A stretch of DNA of 64,000 nucleotides. Origin: Agrobacterium sp. a22-2 (lineage in GTDB: Bacteria; Pseudomonadota; Alphaproteobacteria; Rhizobiales; Rhizobiaceae). The stretch covers positions 124,001 through 188,000 of the forward strand of contig NZ_JAAXMM010000001.1 of the NCBI RefSeq assembly GCF_012276985.1. Reading direction: 5' to 3'. Positions 49,530 through 59,136 of this stretch are shown in pieces. The notes below the pieces were generated by a model that was given only the letters and a program-made list of their open reading frames with translations, was not told where the DNA came from and made no database searches. The position numbers and the translations under genes are program-made. Every line of letters starts with the position of its first letter. The stretch's first letter is position 1.

Positions 49530-50417
49530 ATGGCTGATCGGGGAGAGCAAGGAGCCGCCGGGGCTGTCCGGCTTTTCCACGCGCCGTCCCTGGAGCGGCT
49601 GGCTGCGCAAAGGCCGGACAACGCCCGGCACCTTGCCTTCTTGCCGCCGCCGCAGACAAAAGAGGGGAACGAGCATTTTACCTTCGGCATAACCGAGATC
49701 GATCACTGTCTGGGCGGCGGCCTTGCCATGCAGGCCTTGCACGAGATCCGCTGCCGGCACGGGCGCGACATCGCCCTTGCCTGCGGTTTTGTCCTCGGCC
49801 TGCTTTCGCAGCTGGCCCGCGGGCATGACGGGCGGCGGATCATCTGGGTGGTCGATCCGGCATCGGCTGTGGATGGCGGATCGCTGTTTCCGGCCGGGCT
49901 TGCGCAATATGGCCTTGATCCCGGCTGCTTCACGCTGGTGGCACCGCGCGATCTCAAATCCGCCCTTTGGGCGGCCGACGAGGCGGCGGCCTGCCGGGAT
50001 GTGGCAGCGGTCATCCTGCAGATCAAGGGCAATCCGGCCCGCTTCGGCCTGACGGAAACCCGCCGGCTGGCGGTCCGGGCGCGGGAAAACGGTGTGTTTG
50101 CCGGAATTCTGCGCTCCAGCGGCGAGGAGGAGGCAACGGCTGCCCTCACCCGCTGGCTGGTGGAGCCGCAGGCTTCATCCGCATCTGACGATCATCGAAA
50201 CGGGATCGGATGCGTGCGGCACATCCTGACCCTGGAGCGCAACCGCAACGGCCAGGGGGGACAATGGCCCGTTGCATGGAACATGAAAGACAAGGTGTTT
50301 GAGTATGTCACCCCGCAACCCGCAACGAATCCTGTCCATCGCCTTCCCGCACCTGGCAACGGACCGCATCGCCCGCCAGACATGGGGACCCTTCTGGATT
50401 TCGGACGGGCGTCCTGA
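49530..50417 (+). CDS. imuA: ImuA, SOS mutagenesis accessory protein
   Basis: A 295-aa RecA-like protein that works with ImuB and DnaE2 in damage-induced mutagenesis. The core shows TFGITEIDHCLGGGLAMQAL, a HEIRCRHGRD loop, RRIIWVVDPASAVDGG and LFPAGLAQYGLDPGCF. The ATG at 49530 has GGAG six bases upstream and lies just after the LexA box; the frame reaches a TTG at 49518. Its 3' end overlaps the start of imuB by over 100 bases. Confidence 0.93.
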   Translation: MADRGEQGAAGAVRLFHAPSLERLAAQRPDNARHLAFLPPPQTKEGNEHFTFGITEIDHCLGGGLAMQALHEIRCRHGRDIALACGFVLGLLSQLARGHDGRRIIWVVDPASAVDGGSLFPAGLAQYGLDPGCFTLVAPRDLKSALWAADEAAACRDVAAVILQIKGNPARFGLTETRRLAVRARENGVFAGILRSSGEEEATAALTRWLVEPQASSASDDHRNGIGCVRHILTLERNRNGQGGQWPVAWNMKDKVFEYVTPQPATNPVHRLPAPGNGPHRPPDMGTLLDFGRAS

Positions 50418-51894
50418 CGGACCGCCCATCGTCGTCACGGCAATGGTCCACAATGCCATCCGCATCGTCGCCCACGAGGCGGATGCCGCACGGTTCGGCA
50501 TTTTCCGCAACCAGCCGCTCGGCGATGCCCGCGCCCTGGTGCCCGGCCTCGACTGCCACGAGCACGACCCGGACGCTCTTCGGGCACTGCTGCATGCGCT
50601 GGCCGAGTGGTGTGGCCGCTATACACCTCTTGTGGCAATTGACGGCACGGGCGACGGGCTGCTGATGGACGTGACGGGCTGCTGCCATCTGTTCGGCGGC
50701 GAGGCGGCGCTGGTGGCCGATGTGTCGGCCCGGCTGACGGCACAAGGCTTCACCATAAGGCTCTGCCTTGCCGATACGGCGGGGGCAGCCTTTGCCATGG
50801 CGCGCTTCGGGACGCGGAGCGTGCTTGCGCCCGGCGAGCAGGCCGATGCGCTTCTGCCGCTGCCGGTCTCCGCCCTGCGACTTGAGGACGGGGTGGCGAC
50901 CGGTCTTCGCCGCGTCGGGCTGAAGACCATCGGCTGCATTGCCGGCTTGCCGCGCGCGCCGCTTGCCGCGCGCTTCGGCCGGCCGCTACTGACACGGCTC
51001 GACCAGGCGATGGGGCAGCTGGACGAGGTGATTTCGCCGCTCCTGCCGGTGGCGGAACTGGCCGCCGAGAAACGCTTTGCCGAACCGGTCGTCTATGAGG
51101 ACGACATTCTGGCAACCATCGCCCATCTCGCCGGCACCCTGGCCGAACCGCTGGAAAAGCGCGGCCTGGGGGCGCGACAATGCTGTCTTCGGCTGTTTCG
51201 GGCCGATGGCAAAGTCTCGTCGCTGAGCGTTCTGGCCTCCCAGCCGGTGCGCGATCCGGCCCGGATCCTGCGCCTGTTCAAGGACCGCATCACCGGCCTG
51301 CATGACGATCTGGATGCCGGCTTCGGCTTCGACGTCATCCGGCTGGAGATCACCCGTGCCGACCCTTTCGATGCCCGGCAGGCGGATTTCGTTGCCGGCA
51401 AGGCCTCCGGCGAAGACTATGCCGCCCTGGTCGACCGGATCGGCGCCCGTCTCGGCCCGGCCGCCATCCGCCAGTTCTCGCTGGCCGATACCCATATCCC
51501 GGAGCGCAGCTTCACCACCCATGCCGCCGTGCAGGGCCGGACTATCGAGGGTCGCGGCCGTGACGAGCCTGGTTTTGCGCCCGGCGAGGACGCGCCAAGC
51601 CCGACCCGGCCACTGATCCTGTTTAACCGGCCGGAACCGATGGAGGCCATGGCCGAAGTGCCGGACGGGCCGCCCTTGCGGTTTCGCTGGCGGCGGGCGT
51701 CCTATGAGGTGGCGCGCTCGGAAGGGCCGGAGCGGATTGCCTGCGAATGGTGGCGGGAGGGTCGCGGCGCCTATTCGCGCGACTATTTCCGCGTCGAGGA
51801 TGTGCAGGGCTATCGCTTCTGGGTGTTTCGCCACGGCCTCTACGAGCGGGAAACCGCCGGGCCGAAATGGTATATGCACGGGCTCTTCGCATGA
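50305..51894 (+). CDS. imuB: ImuB, catalytically inactive Y-family polymerase homologue
   Basis: A 529-aa DinB/UmuC-fold protein that tethers DnaE2 to the beta clamp. The N-terminus RILSIAFPHLATDRIARQTW lacks the catalytic aspartate of active Y-family enzymes (DMDxFF in DinB). YTPLVAIDGTGDGLLMDVTG and GLRRVGLKTIGCIAGLP follow the family pattern, and the C-terminus GYRFWVFRHGLYERE is typical of ImuB. The start ATG at 50305 lies inside imuA; a TTG at 50299 is possible. The stop overlaps dnaE2 by four bases (ATGA). Confidence 0.93.
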   Translation: MSPRNPQRILSIAFPHLATDRIARQTWGPFWISDGRPDGPPIVVTAMVHNAIRIVAHEADAARFGIFRNQPLGDARALVPGLDCHEHDPDALRALLHALAEWCGRYTPLVAIDGTGDGLLMDVTGCCHLFGGEAALVADVSARLTAQGFTIRLCLADTAGAAFAMARFGTRSVLAPGEQADALLPLPVSALRLEDGVATGLRRVGLKTIGCIAGLPRAPLAARFGRPLLTRLDQAMGQLDEVISPLLPVAELAAEKRFAEPVVYEDDILATIAHLAGTLAEPLEKRGLGARQCCLRLFRADGKVSSLSVLASQPVRDPARILRLFKDRITGLHDDLDAGFGFDVIRLEITRADPFDARQADFVAGKASGEDYAALVDRIGARLGPAAIRQFSLADTHIPERSFTTHAAVQGRTIEGRGRDEPGFAPGEDAPSPTRPLILFNRPEPMEAMAEVPDGPPLRFRWRRASYEVARSEGPERIACEWWREGRGAYSRDYFRVEDVQGYRFWVFRHGLYERETAGPKWYMHGLFA

Positions 51895-54800
51895 AGCCAG
51901 CCCTTCCCCCGGCCCTGTCCTATTGCGAACTGGCCGTCACCAGCAATTTCTCCTTCCTGCGCGGCGCCTCGCATCCGGAGGAACTGGTGACGCAAGCGGC
52001 CAAGATCGGGCTGTCCGGCATCGCCATTACCGACCGCAATTCGGTGGCCGGCGTGGTGCGCGGCCATATGGCGGCCAAGGAGGCGGGCTTGCGCTACCAG
52101 CCGGGATGCCGGCTGGTCTTCAGGGATGGGACGCCGGACATTCTGGTCTGGCCAGAAGACCGGACCGGCTGGGGCTACCTGTGCGAATTGCTGAGCCTTG
52201 GCAAGCGGCGGGCGCCGAAGGGCGAATGCCATCTCGCCATCGACGATCTGCTTTGTCATGGCGCGCAGTTGCAGATGGCCGTGTTGCCCGGAAGGCGGCT
52301 GGATGCGCGGCTGCCGGACGTGCTCGCCCGGCTGAAAAAGGCCTTTCCGGAAAAACTCCATCTGGCGCTCTGCCGCGATTTCGGCGCCACCGACCAGCGC
52401 CGCATGGCGCGCGTCGCAGCCCTTGCCGAGGCGACGGATGTGCCGCTCATCGCCGTCGGCGACGTGCTTTATCATCATCCCGACCGCCGGCCGCTGCAGG
52501 ATGTGCTGACCTGCATCCGCGAACACGAAACCCTGGGCTCGATCGGCACGCGGCTGGAGCCCAATGCCGAGCGGCATCTGCATGCGCCCCTAGCCATGGC
52601 GCATCTGTTCAAGGGCTATGAGACGGCCCTTGCGGCCACGCAGCGGCTGTTTGATCGCCTGACCTTCTCGCTCGATGAGTTGAAGCATCAATATCCGGAG
52701 GATCCGACATTCGAGGAACTGGGCGGCACGCCGCTGCCCTCGCAGGAGGCGCTGGAGCGGCTGACGGAGATCGGGCGTGCCTGGCGCTATCCCAATGGCG
52801 CACCGGACAAGGTGGTCAAGGCCATCGCCCATGAGATGCAGCTGATCGCCAAGGTCGGCTACGCCCCCTATTTCCTCACCGTCTACGACATCGTGCGACA
52901 TGCCCGATCGCGGAACATTCTCTGCCAAGGACGCGGCTCGGCGGCCAATTCGGCGATCTGCTATTGCCTCGGCATTACCTCCGTCGATCCTGAAAAGGTG
53001 GACCTGCTGTTCGAGCGCTTCATTTCCGAGGAGCGCAACGAACCGCCGGATATCGACGTGGATTTCGAGCATGAGCGGCGTGAGGAGGTGATCCAGTATA
53101 TCTATGCGAAATACGGTCGAGAGCGGGCGGGGCTGGCGGCGACGGTCATCAGCTATCGTGCCCGCTCGGCGCTGCGCGACGTGGGCAAGGTGTTCGGCTA
53201 TTCCGACGATACGATCATGGCGATCACCGGCACCAAATGGGGCGGCTGGTCGCGCGAGATCGATCCGGAGGATGCCAAACGGGCCGGGCTTGACCCCAGC
53301 GACAAGCGCCTCGCCCAGATGCTGGATCTGGCCAGCCAGATCATCGGTTTCCCCCGCCATCTGTCGCAGCATGTCGGCGGCTTCCTGATCACCCGCGACC
53401 GGCTGTCCTCGCTGATCCCCATCGAGAATGCCGCCATGGAGGACCGCACCATCATCGAATGGGACAAGGACGATCTGGAAAGCCTCGGGATGCTGAAGAT
53501 CGACGTGCTGGCGCTCGGCATGCTGACCTGCATCCGCAAGGCCTTCGACCTGCTCGACAACCATTACGGACGGCGCGAAACACTGGCCTCGATCGAGGAA
53601 GGCGACACGCCGACCTATGACATGATCTGCCGCGCCGATACGCTCGGCGTCTTCCAGATCGAAAGCCGCGCGCAGATGTCGATGCTGCCGCGGCTGAAGC
53701 CCAGATGTTACTACGACCTGGTGATCGAGGTGGCGATCGTGCGCCCCGGGCCGATCCAGGGCAATATGGTGCATCCCTACCTGCGGCGCCGGCAGGAAAA
53801 AGAAGAAGTGACCTATCCCAAGGAAGAGCTGAAAGCCGTGCTTAAAAAAACGCTCGGCGTGCCGCTGTTCCAGGAGCAGGCGATGAACATCGCCATCGTG
53901 GCGGCCCATTTCACGCCCGGCGAGGCCGACAAGCTGCGCCGCGCCATGGCGACTTTCCGCCGGGTCGGCACGATCAGCACCTTCCAGCAGAAGATGGTCG
54001 AAGGCATGGTGGGCAACGGCTATGAGCGGGAGTTTGCCGAACATTGCTTCAAGCAGATCGAGGGCTTTGGCGAATACGGTTTCCCGGAAAGCCACGCGGC
54101 CAGCTTCGCGCTGCTGGTCTATGTGTCCTGCTGGCTGAAATGCCATTATCCCGATGTGTTCTGCGCCGCCATGCTGAACTCCCAGCCGATGGGCTTTTAC
54201 GCCCCGGCGCAATTGATCCGTGATGCGCGCGAGCATGGCGTGGAGATGCGGCCGGTCGATATCAATCATTCGCAGTGGACCACGACGCTCGAAGCCGAGG
54301 CGGATCCGGTTTTCATTGCCCCGCAGCACCGGGCCATGGCCGGCATCATGAAGAACACCCATGCCGTTCGGCTCGGGCTGAAACAAGTGAAAGGTTTCAA
54401 CGAGGAGGAAGCCCGCTTGCTGATCGAAAATCGCGGCTGTGGCTACGATAGCGTACGGGATCTGTGGATGCGCTCCGGCCTGTCGCGCGGCTCGATCGAG
54501 AAGCTGGCCGATGCCGATTGCTTCCGCTCCATCGGGCTCGACCGGCGCGATGCGCTATGGGCGGTCAAGGCACTCGATCCGTTGAGCAGCGCCGAGCGCC
54601 TGCCGCTCTTTGCCATCGTCGACCAGGCCAATCTGCAGAAGGAAGCTGATATCCACCTGCCGCCCATGCCGCTGGGCGAGCAGGTGATCAACGACTACCG
54701 GTCGCTGGCCTTTTCGCTTAAGGCCCATCCCATGCATTTCCTGCGCCGCAAGCTGCAGTCCATGGGGCATATCCGCAATGTCGACCTGCAGGCCCTATCG

Positions 54801-55262
54801 TCCGGCCGGACGGTCACCGTGGCCGGTCTCGTCCTGGTGCGCCAGCGACCGGGTTCGGCCAAGGGCGTGGTGTTTGAAACCATCGAGGACGAAAGCGGCA
54901 TTGCCAACATCATCGTCTGGCCGAAAGTGTTCGAGACCTATCGCATGGTGGTGCTCGGCAGCCGCTGCGTCAGCGTACGCGGCCGGGTTCAAAACGCGGA
55001 CGGCGTCATTCATGTGGTCGCCCAGCACATGCAGGACCTGACGCCGCTAATGGCGCAGATTGCCGAAATGGCCCCACATATGGGCGGGCTTGCCAATGCC
55101 GACGAGGTGCGCCGGCCCGTGCGGGAGGATATCCGCGGCCACCGCCATTCCCCATCCCGCAGCCTGCCATTGCCCGGCCCTTCCACGGACGAGGGAAAGC
55201 CGGCCTCAACGCTTCACAGGCAGACGGTGCAGGCTTTGCCCAAAGGACGTAACTTTCAATAG
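51891..55262 (+). CDS. dnaE2: DnaE2 (ImuC), error-prone DNA polymerase III alpha subunit
   Basis: A 1123-aa C-family polymerase for translesion synthesis under SOS control. It shows the PHP domain at the N-terminus (YCELAVTSNFSFLRGASHPE, GIAITDRNSVAG), the finger/palm motifs GRGSAANSAICYCLGIT and PPDIDVDFEHERREEV (catalytic acidic residues), RPGPIQGNMVHPYLRRR, and an OB domain near the C-terminus (VTVAGLVLVRQRPGSAKG). The length is typical of DnaE2, shorter than DnaE1. The ATG overlaps the imuB stop, completing a three-gene unit. Confidence 0.97.
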   Translation: MKPALPPALSYCELAVTSNFSFLRGASHPEELVTQAAKIGLSGIAITDRNSVAGVVRGHMAAKEAGLRYQPGCRLVFRDGTPDILVWPEDRTGWGYLCELLSLGKRRAPKGECHLAIDDLLCHGAQLQMAVLPGRRLDARLPDVLARLKKAFPEKLHLALCRDFGATDQRRMARVAALAEATDVPLIAVGDVLYHHPDRRPLQDVLTCIREHETLGSIGTRLEPNAERHLHAPLAMAHLFKGYETALAATQRLFDRLTFSLDELKHQYPEDPTFEELGGTPLPSQEALERLTEIGRAWRYPNGAPDKVVKAIAHEMQLIAKVGYAPYFLTVYDIVRHARSRNILCQGRGSAANSAICYCLGITSVDPEKVDLLFERFISEERNEPPDIDVDFEHERREEVIQYIYAKYGRERAGLAATVISYRARSALRDVGKVFGYSDDTIMAITGTKWGGWSREIDPEDAKRAGLDPSDKRLAQMLDLASQIIGFPRHLSQHVGGFLITRDRLSSLIPIENAAMEDRTIIEWDKDDLESLGMLKIDVLALGMLTCIRKAFDLLDNHYGRRETLASIEEGDTPTYDMICRADTLGVFQIESRAQMSMLPRLKPRCYYDLVIEVAIVRPGPIQGNMVHPYLRRRQEKEEVTYPKEELKAVLKKTLGVPLFQEQAMNIAIVAAHFTPGEADKLRRAMATFRRVGTISTFQQKMVEGMVGNGYEREFAEHCFKQIEGFGEYGFPESHAASFALLVYVSCWLKCHYPDVFCAAMLNSQPMGFYAPAQLIRDAREHGVEMRPVDINHSQWTTTLEAEADPVFIAPQHRAMAGIMKNTHAVRLGLKQVKGFNEEEARLLIENRGCGYDSVRDLWMRSGLSRGSIEKLADADCFRSIGLDRRDALWAVKALDPLSSAERLPLFAIVDQANLQKEADIHLPPMPLGEQVINDYRSLAFSLKAHPMHFLRRKLQSMGHIRNVDLQALSSGRTVTVAGLVLVRQRPGSAKGVVFETIEDESGIANIIVWPKVFETYRMVVLGSRCVSVRGRVQNADGVIHVVAQHMQDLTPLMAQIAEMAPHMGGLANADEVRRPVREDIRGHRHSPSRSLPLPGPSTDEGKPASTLHRQTVQALPKGRNFQ

Positions 55263-55371
55263 ATTTCGCCGGGCGCTTTCTTGCTGCGGCCATCCCGTCA
55301 TGCTGTGGCTTGATTATATATAGCAATTAACATATGTATTTGATGTCGCGACCGAGGGACCCGATGCCCCC

Positions 55372-55728
55372 ATGAAAAGGATGAAAGCCTTGCATATCCG
55401 ACCCGTTACCCAGAGTTACCATGTCTGCGGACAGCTGAAGCCCACCGATATGGCCGAGGTCGCCAAGGCCGGCTATGCTGCGGTCATCTGCATGCGCCCC
55501 GACGGCGAAGGCTGGGGCCAGCCGAAATTCGACACCATCGCGGCGGCTGCCAAATCCAGCAATATTGCCGTCCATTATCTGCCGGTTTCCCCCGGTTCGA
55601 TGCCGATGGAACAGGCCAGCCGATTGAATGCTCTCTTGAAAGACACAAGCGGACCCATCCTTGCCTTTTGCGCATCCGGCGCGCGCGCAACGGGGCTCTA
55701 CCAGATGGCCCAGCAGCTCGGCCTGTAA
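55372..55728 (+). CDS. DUF442/Blh-type phosphatase-like protein (TIGR01244)
   Basis: A 118-aa protein of the beta-lactamase-hydrolase-like group, related to dual-specificity phosphatases and rhodanese-like sulfur transferases. It has the N-terminal VTQSYHVCGQLKPTDMAEV, YAAVICMRPDGEG and a P-loop-like FCASGARATGLY, with Cys followed by Gly and Arg. In other proteobacteria such domains are fused to or near persulfide dioxygenases; here it stands alone after dnaE2. The start may be the ATG at 55372 or the one four codons later (MKALHIRP). Confidence 0.8.
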   Translation: MKRMKALHIRPVTQSYHVCGQLKPTDMAEVAKAGYAAVICMRPDGEGWGQPKFDTIAAAAKSSNIAVHYLPVSPGSMPMEQASRLNALLKDTSGPILAFCASGARATGLYQMAQQLGL

Positions 55729-55913
55729 GGATTTTCGGTCCTCACCTCCCCACCGCAACGGATCGCGCAGCAAAGCCTCGCTCCAGTTTTAGAGGCTAGA
55801 CACGGCAGGCGCCAGCATTGCCCCGCCTCCTGGGAAGAGGGGCGGACAATCGACGGCGCATTCCATTCCGGTGGCGGGCTCTGCCTCCGGACACGATCTT
55901 TGCGAGGCCGACC

Positions 55914-57071
55914 ATGCCGAAACTCACCGTCTGCATTCCCGTCACGCCGGGCATGCCAGCACCGACCTACCTGGCACAACGGCTTCTGGCAAAGCCCGAT
56001 GCCAGCGTCGAGGTGATTGTCGCCCCTTACGGCAACACATGCGATGATGCCGAGGAACTCCGCGCGCTGGCGAACGAGGATAAACGTCTCAAGATCCTGC
56101 CGCCGGCGCCCGAAAACATCTCGGCAGCCCAGCTGTGGCTCGGCACGGCGGCGGCGGCCACCGGCGACTGGATCACCCTCCTTCATCCGCTCGACATGCT
56201 GGAGCCGGATTTTCCCAGTCTTCTCGTGCATCTGGACAAGACCCAGCCGAACATCGATGCGCTTGGCTGGAACGCCTTCCAGATCAACCCGGCCGCGCCG
56301 CGCCATATCAACACCACCGTCGCCGTTCCCGTGCTTCACAACGTCTCGGAAATCAACAAGACCAAACTGCTGGAGGCCTATTTCCAATGGTCCGGCAGCC
56401 AGCAGGTTCCCCGCATGCCCTTCGGTCTCTATCATGGCGCGATCAAGCGCAGCCTTCTGGAGACCATCCTCTCGACATCCGGGCCGATGAGCTGGCTGAC
56501 ACCCGTCCCGCAATACGAATGGGCGGCCAAAGTCCTGATCTTTGCCAATAGCATGGGCCTTTCCAACCGGCCGCTTTCGGCCGTCAGCACGACGCCCTTC
56601 AAATCCGGCTCCACCCGCTCAGCGCTTGAGGGCTTCCCATTCCACGCGGGTCTCGGGCTGACGGCTGCCATTGCCGAAGTCCAGGCCCGGGTGCTGGCCG
56701 AACTCGGCAGCACCTGGAGCGGCTTCAACGAGCATTTCATCCGCGCCTGCATGTATGATTGCGTGCTGGAACACCAGAGTTCCGCCTTCGAGCCCAAATG
56801 CCAAGCCTATTTTACCGCCATCCTGCAGATGCCGGGCGGACAGCAGCTCGTCCAGGACTTCAAGCCGCAATTCATGCCGCAGATGCCGGACGATCCGCGC
56901 CGCGGTCTGCACGGCAAGACGCTGCTGATCGATCGCTTCATCGGCAATGCGGTGACGGCGCAGGAGTTTTTCAACGTGGTCCGATCGATGATCGCGCCCG
57001 TGCCGATCATGACCGGCCAGCTCGAACTGCTGGCCGAAGAGGCGACGGCGGGAATGGGTTGCGCGGCATGA
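55914..57071 (+). CDS. Glycosyltransferase-like protein (GT2 fold suspected)
   Basis: A 385-aa protein starting at the ATG at 55914 (GAGG six bases upstream) with MPKLTVCIPVTPGMPAPTYL, the typical beginning of a GT-A-fold glycosyltransferase. GDWITLLHPLDMLEPDF holds a possible DXD-like metal/donor motif, here as HPLD. The rest is helical without a recognised domain. It is the first gene of a long operon of sugar-modifying enzymes and overlaps the aminotransferase by four bases. Confidence 0.65.
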   Translation: MPKLTVCIPVTPGMPAPTYLAQRLLAKPDASVEVIVAPYGNTCDDAEELRALANEDKRLKILPPAPENISAAQLWLGTAAAATGDWITLLHPLDMLEPDFPSLLVHLDKTQPNIDALGWNAFQINPAAPRHINTTVAVPVLHNVSEINKTKLLEAYFQWSGSQQVPRMPFGLYHGAIKRSLLETILSTSGPMSWLTPVPQYEWAAKVLIFANSMGLSNRPLSAVSTTPFKSGSTRSALEGFPFHAGLGLTAAIAEVQARVLAELGSTWSGFNEHFIRACMYDCVLEHQSSAFEPKCQAYFTAILQMPGGQQLVQDFKPQFMPQMPDDPRRGLHGKTLLIDRFIGNAVTAQEFFNVVRSMIAPVPIMTGQLELLAEEATAGMGCAA

Positions 57072-58240
57072 ACGAACGGATCCTCTATACCAAGCCTTCC
57101 ATCACGGCACTGGAAACCGAATACGCCACCGATGCCGCCGCCAATGGCTGGGGCAGCCAGTGCTATGATTATATCATCCGTTTTGAAAAGATGTTCCAGG
57201 AACATCTCGGCGTCGACCATGCCATCGCCACATCGAGTTGCACCGGCGCCATGCATATGGGGCTTGCGGCCCTCGGCATCGGTTCCGGCGATGAGGTGAT
57301 CCTGGCCGACACCAACTGGATCGCCACCGCGGCGCCGATCGTCCACCTGCATGCCAAACCTGTCTTCGTCGATATCGACCCGCTCTCGTGGTGCATCGAT
57401 CCGCAGGCCGCCGAACGGGCCATCACGCCGAAGACAAAGGCCATCGTCGCCACCCATCTCTACGGCAATCTGGCAGACATGGACGCGCTTCTGGCGATCG
57501 GCGAACGGCATGGGATAGCCATCATCGAGGACAGCGCCGAGGCCATCGGCTCGGTCTGGCGCGGGCGCCGGGCCGGATCGATGGGACGGTTCGGAACGTT
57601 TTCCTTCCATGGCACCAAGACCATCACCACCGGTGAAGGCGGCATGTTCGTGACGAGCGACAAGGAGCTTTACGAAAAGGTCCTGACGCTCAGCAATCAT
57701 GGCCGCGCGCGGGCCCAGAAGAAGCAGTTCTGGCCGGACGCCGTCGGCTACAAATACAAAATGTCGAACATCCAGGCCGCTCTCGGCTGCGCGCAGATGG
57801 TGCGCATCGAAGAGCTGACGGCCCGAAAGCGCGAGATCTTCAGCATCTACCGCGGCCTGCTCGGCGGTATTCCAGGGGTGTCGCTCAATCCGGAACCGGC
57901 CGGTGCCGTCAATGGCGCCTGGATGCCGACCGCGGTCCTCGACCGGCAGCTGGGCCTTGGCCGCGAAGACATGATCGCCGCTTTTGCCGAGGCGAATGTC
58001 GACGCGCGCGTGTTCTTTCATCCGCTGTCGAGCCTGCCGATGTTTGAACCGGTGGCCGGCAACGTCAACGCCTACGACATTCCGGAACGGGCGATCAACC
58101 TGCCGAGCTATCACGACATGACGGACGAGCAGATTGCCCGGGTTGCCCATGTCATCATCGATCTGGTCAAACGCGCCCACAACCGCATGACCGCCTCCGA
58201 TACAGTCCATCACTCTCCCGCATTGCAGATGCATCGCTGA
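57068..58240 (+). CDS. DegT/DnrJ/EryC1-family PLP aminotransferase
   Basis: A 390-aa sugar aminotransferase, acting on a nucleotide-linked ketosugar with PLP. The PLP-lysine is in FSFHGTKTITTGEGGMF. Other family blocks are ATSSCTGAMHMGLAALGI, IEDSAEAIGSVWRGR, LSNHGRARAQKKQFW and YKYKMSNIQAALGCAQM. The pattern resembles GDP-perosamine synthases, which would fit Gmd supplying GDP-4-keto-6-deoxymannose, but the specific product is inference. The start overlaps the previous stop (ATGA); the frame is open upstream. Confidence 0.9.
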   Translation: MNERILYTKPSITALETEYATDAAANGWGSQCYDYIIRFEKMFQEHLGVDHAIATSSCTGAMHMGLAALGIGSGDEVILADTNWIATAAPIVHLHAKPVFVDIDPLSWCIDPQAAERAITPKTKAIVATHLYGNLADMDALLAIGERHGIAIIEDSAEAIGSVWRGRRAGSMGRFGTFSFHGTKTITTGEGGMFVTSDKELYEKVLTLSNHGRARAQKKQFWPDAVGYKYKMSNIQAALGCAQMVRIEELTARKREIFSIYRGLLGGIPGVSLNPEPAGAVNGAWMPTAVLDRQLGLGREDMIAAFAEANVDARVFFHPLSSLPMFEPVAGNVNAYDIPERAINLPSYHDMTDEQIARVAHVIIDLVKRAHNRMTASDTVHHSPALQMHR

Positions 58241-58260
58241 ACAGAAGGCTGACCGAGCCC

Positions 58261-59016
58261 ATGACCCACAAAGACGACCGCCAGGAATTCGAGGACCACA
58301 AGAAGGCGATGAGCCTTGCGCTCGGTCGCGACAGCGAAGCCTTCAACGAGGCACTGGAACTGCTCCTGACCCTCAACAAGTACGATTATTCCTATCTCTG
58401 GTCCTGGATGGGCGTGCCGATCATCCAGATGCCTGCCGATGTCATGGCGACGCAGGAAGTGATCTGGAACACCAAGCCCGACATCATCATTGAAACCGGT
58501 GTCGCCCGCGGCGGCTCGGTGATCTTCATGGCGTCGCTGCTGGCGGCCATGGGCAATGACGCCGGCAAGGTGATCGGCGTCGATCTCGACATCCGCGCCC
58601 ATAATCGCGAGACGATCGAAAACCATGTCATGGCCAAGCGCATCACGCTGATCGAAGGTGGTTCAGTGGACGACGACGTGCTGGCCAAGGTCAAGGCAGA
58701 GATCCCGCCGGGCGCCCGCGTCATGGTGGTGCTCGACAGCGATCATTCCTACGAGCATGTGCTGGCCGAGTGCCGGGCCTACGGCCCGCTTGTCACCGAA
58801 GGTTGCTATCTTGTGGTGGCCGATACGCTCATCGGACATCTGACCGAAGAACTCGCCTTGAAGCGCTCGCAGGTCTGGTACAAAGGCAACGAGCCGCTGC
58901 ATGCGGTCAATGTCTACCTCGAAGAAAACGACCGTTTCGAAATGGACGCCGTCTTGAACGGCAAGCTGGTGCTTGCCTCCTCGCCGAACGGCTATTGCCG
59001 CTGCATCAAGGCCTGA
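58261..59016 (+). CDS. Cephalosporin hydroxylase (CmcI)-family methyltransferase
   Basis: A 251-aa protein of the CmcI/rhamnosyl O-methyltransferase family. The SAM site is IIETGVARGGSVIFMASLL followed by IGVDLDIRAHNR. VMVVLDSDHSYEHVLAECRAY carries the metal-binding acidic and His residues, and YLVVADTLIGH is typical. Members with this name are usually SAM-dependent sugar O-methyltransferases rather than hydroxylases. It follows the aminotransferase by 20 bases. Confidence 0.87.
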   Translation: MTHKDDRQEFEDHKKAMSLALGRDSEAFNEALELLLTLNKYDYSYLWSWMGVPIIQMPADVMATQEVIWNTKPDIIIETGVARGGSVIFMASLLAAMGNDAGKVIGVDLDIRAHNRETIENHVMAKRITLIEGGSVDDDVLAKVKAEIPPGARVMVVLDSDHSYEHVLAECRAYGPLVTEGCYLVVADTLIGHLTEELALKRSQVWYKGNEPLHAVNVYLEENDRFEMDAVLNGKLVLASSPNGYCRCIKA

Positions 59017-59136
59017 ACAGCCTCGCTCAAGTCGAAAATGGCATTGTTCTTGGCGAATCAAGTGAGGTTCGATCGGAGCGGGCGCGAACGCTGCGCCTGA
59101 CCGGCGAAAATCTCATCCGTTTGGGGAGACGAAGAC

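Noticed and set aside
52590..54386. 598-codon minus-strand frame opposite dnaE2
   Set aside because: Antisense shadow; dnaE2 motifs run throughout.
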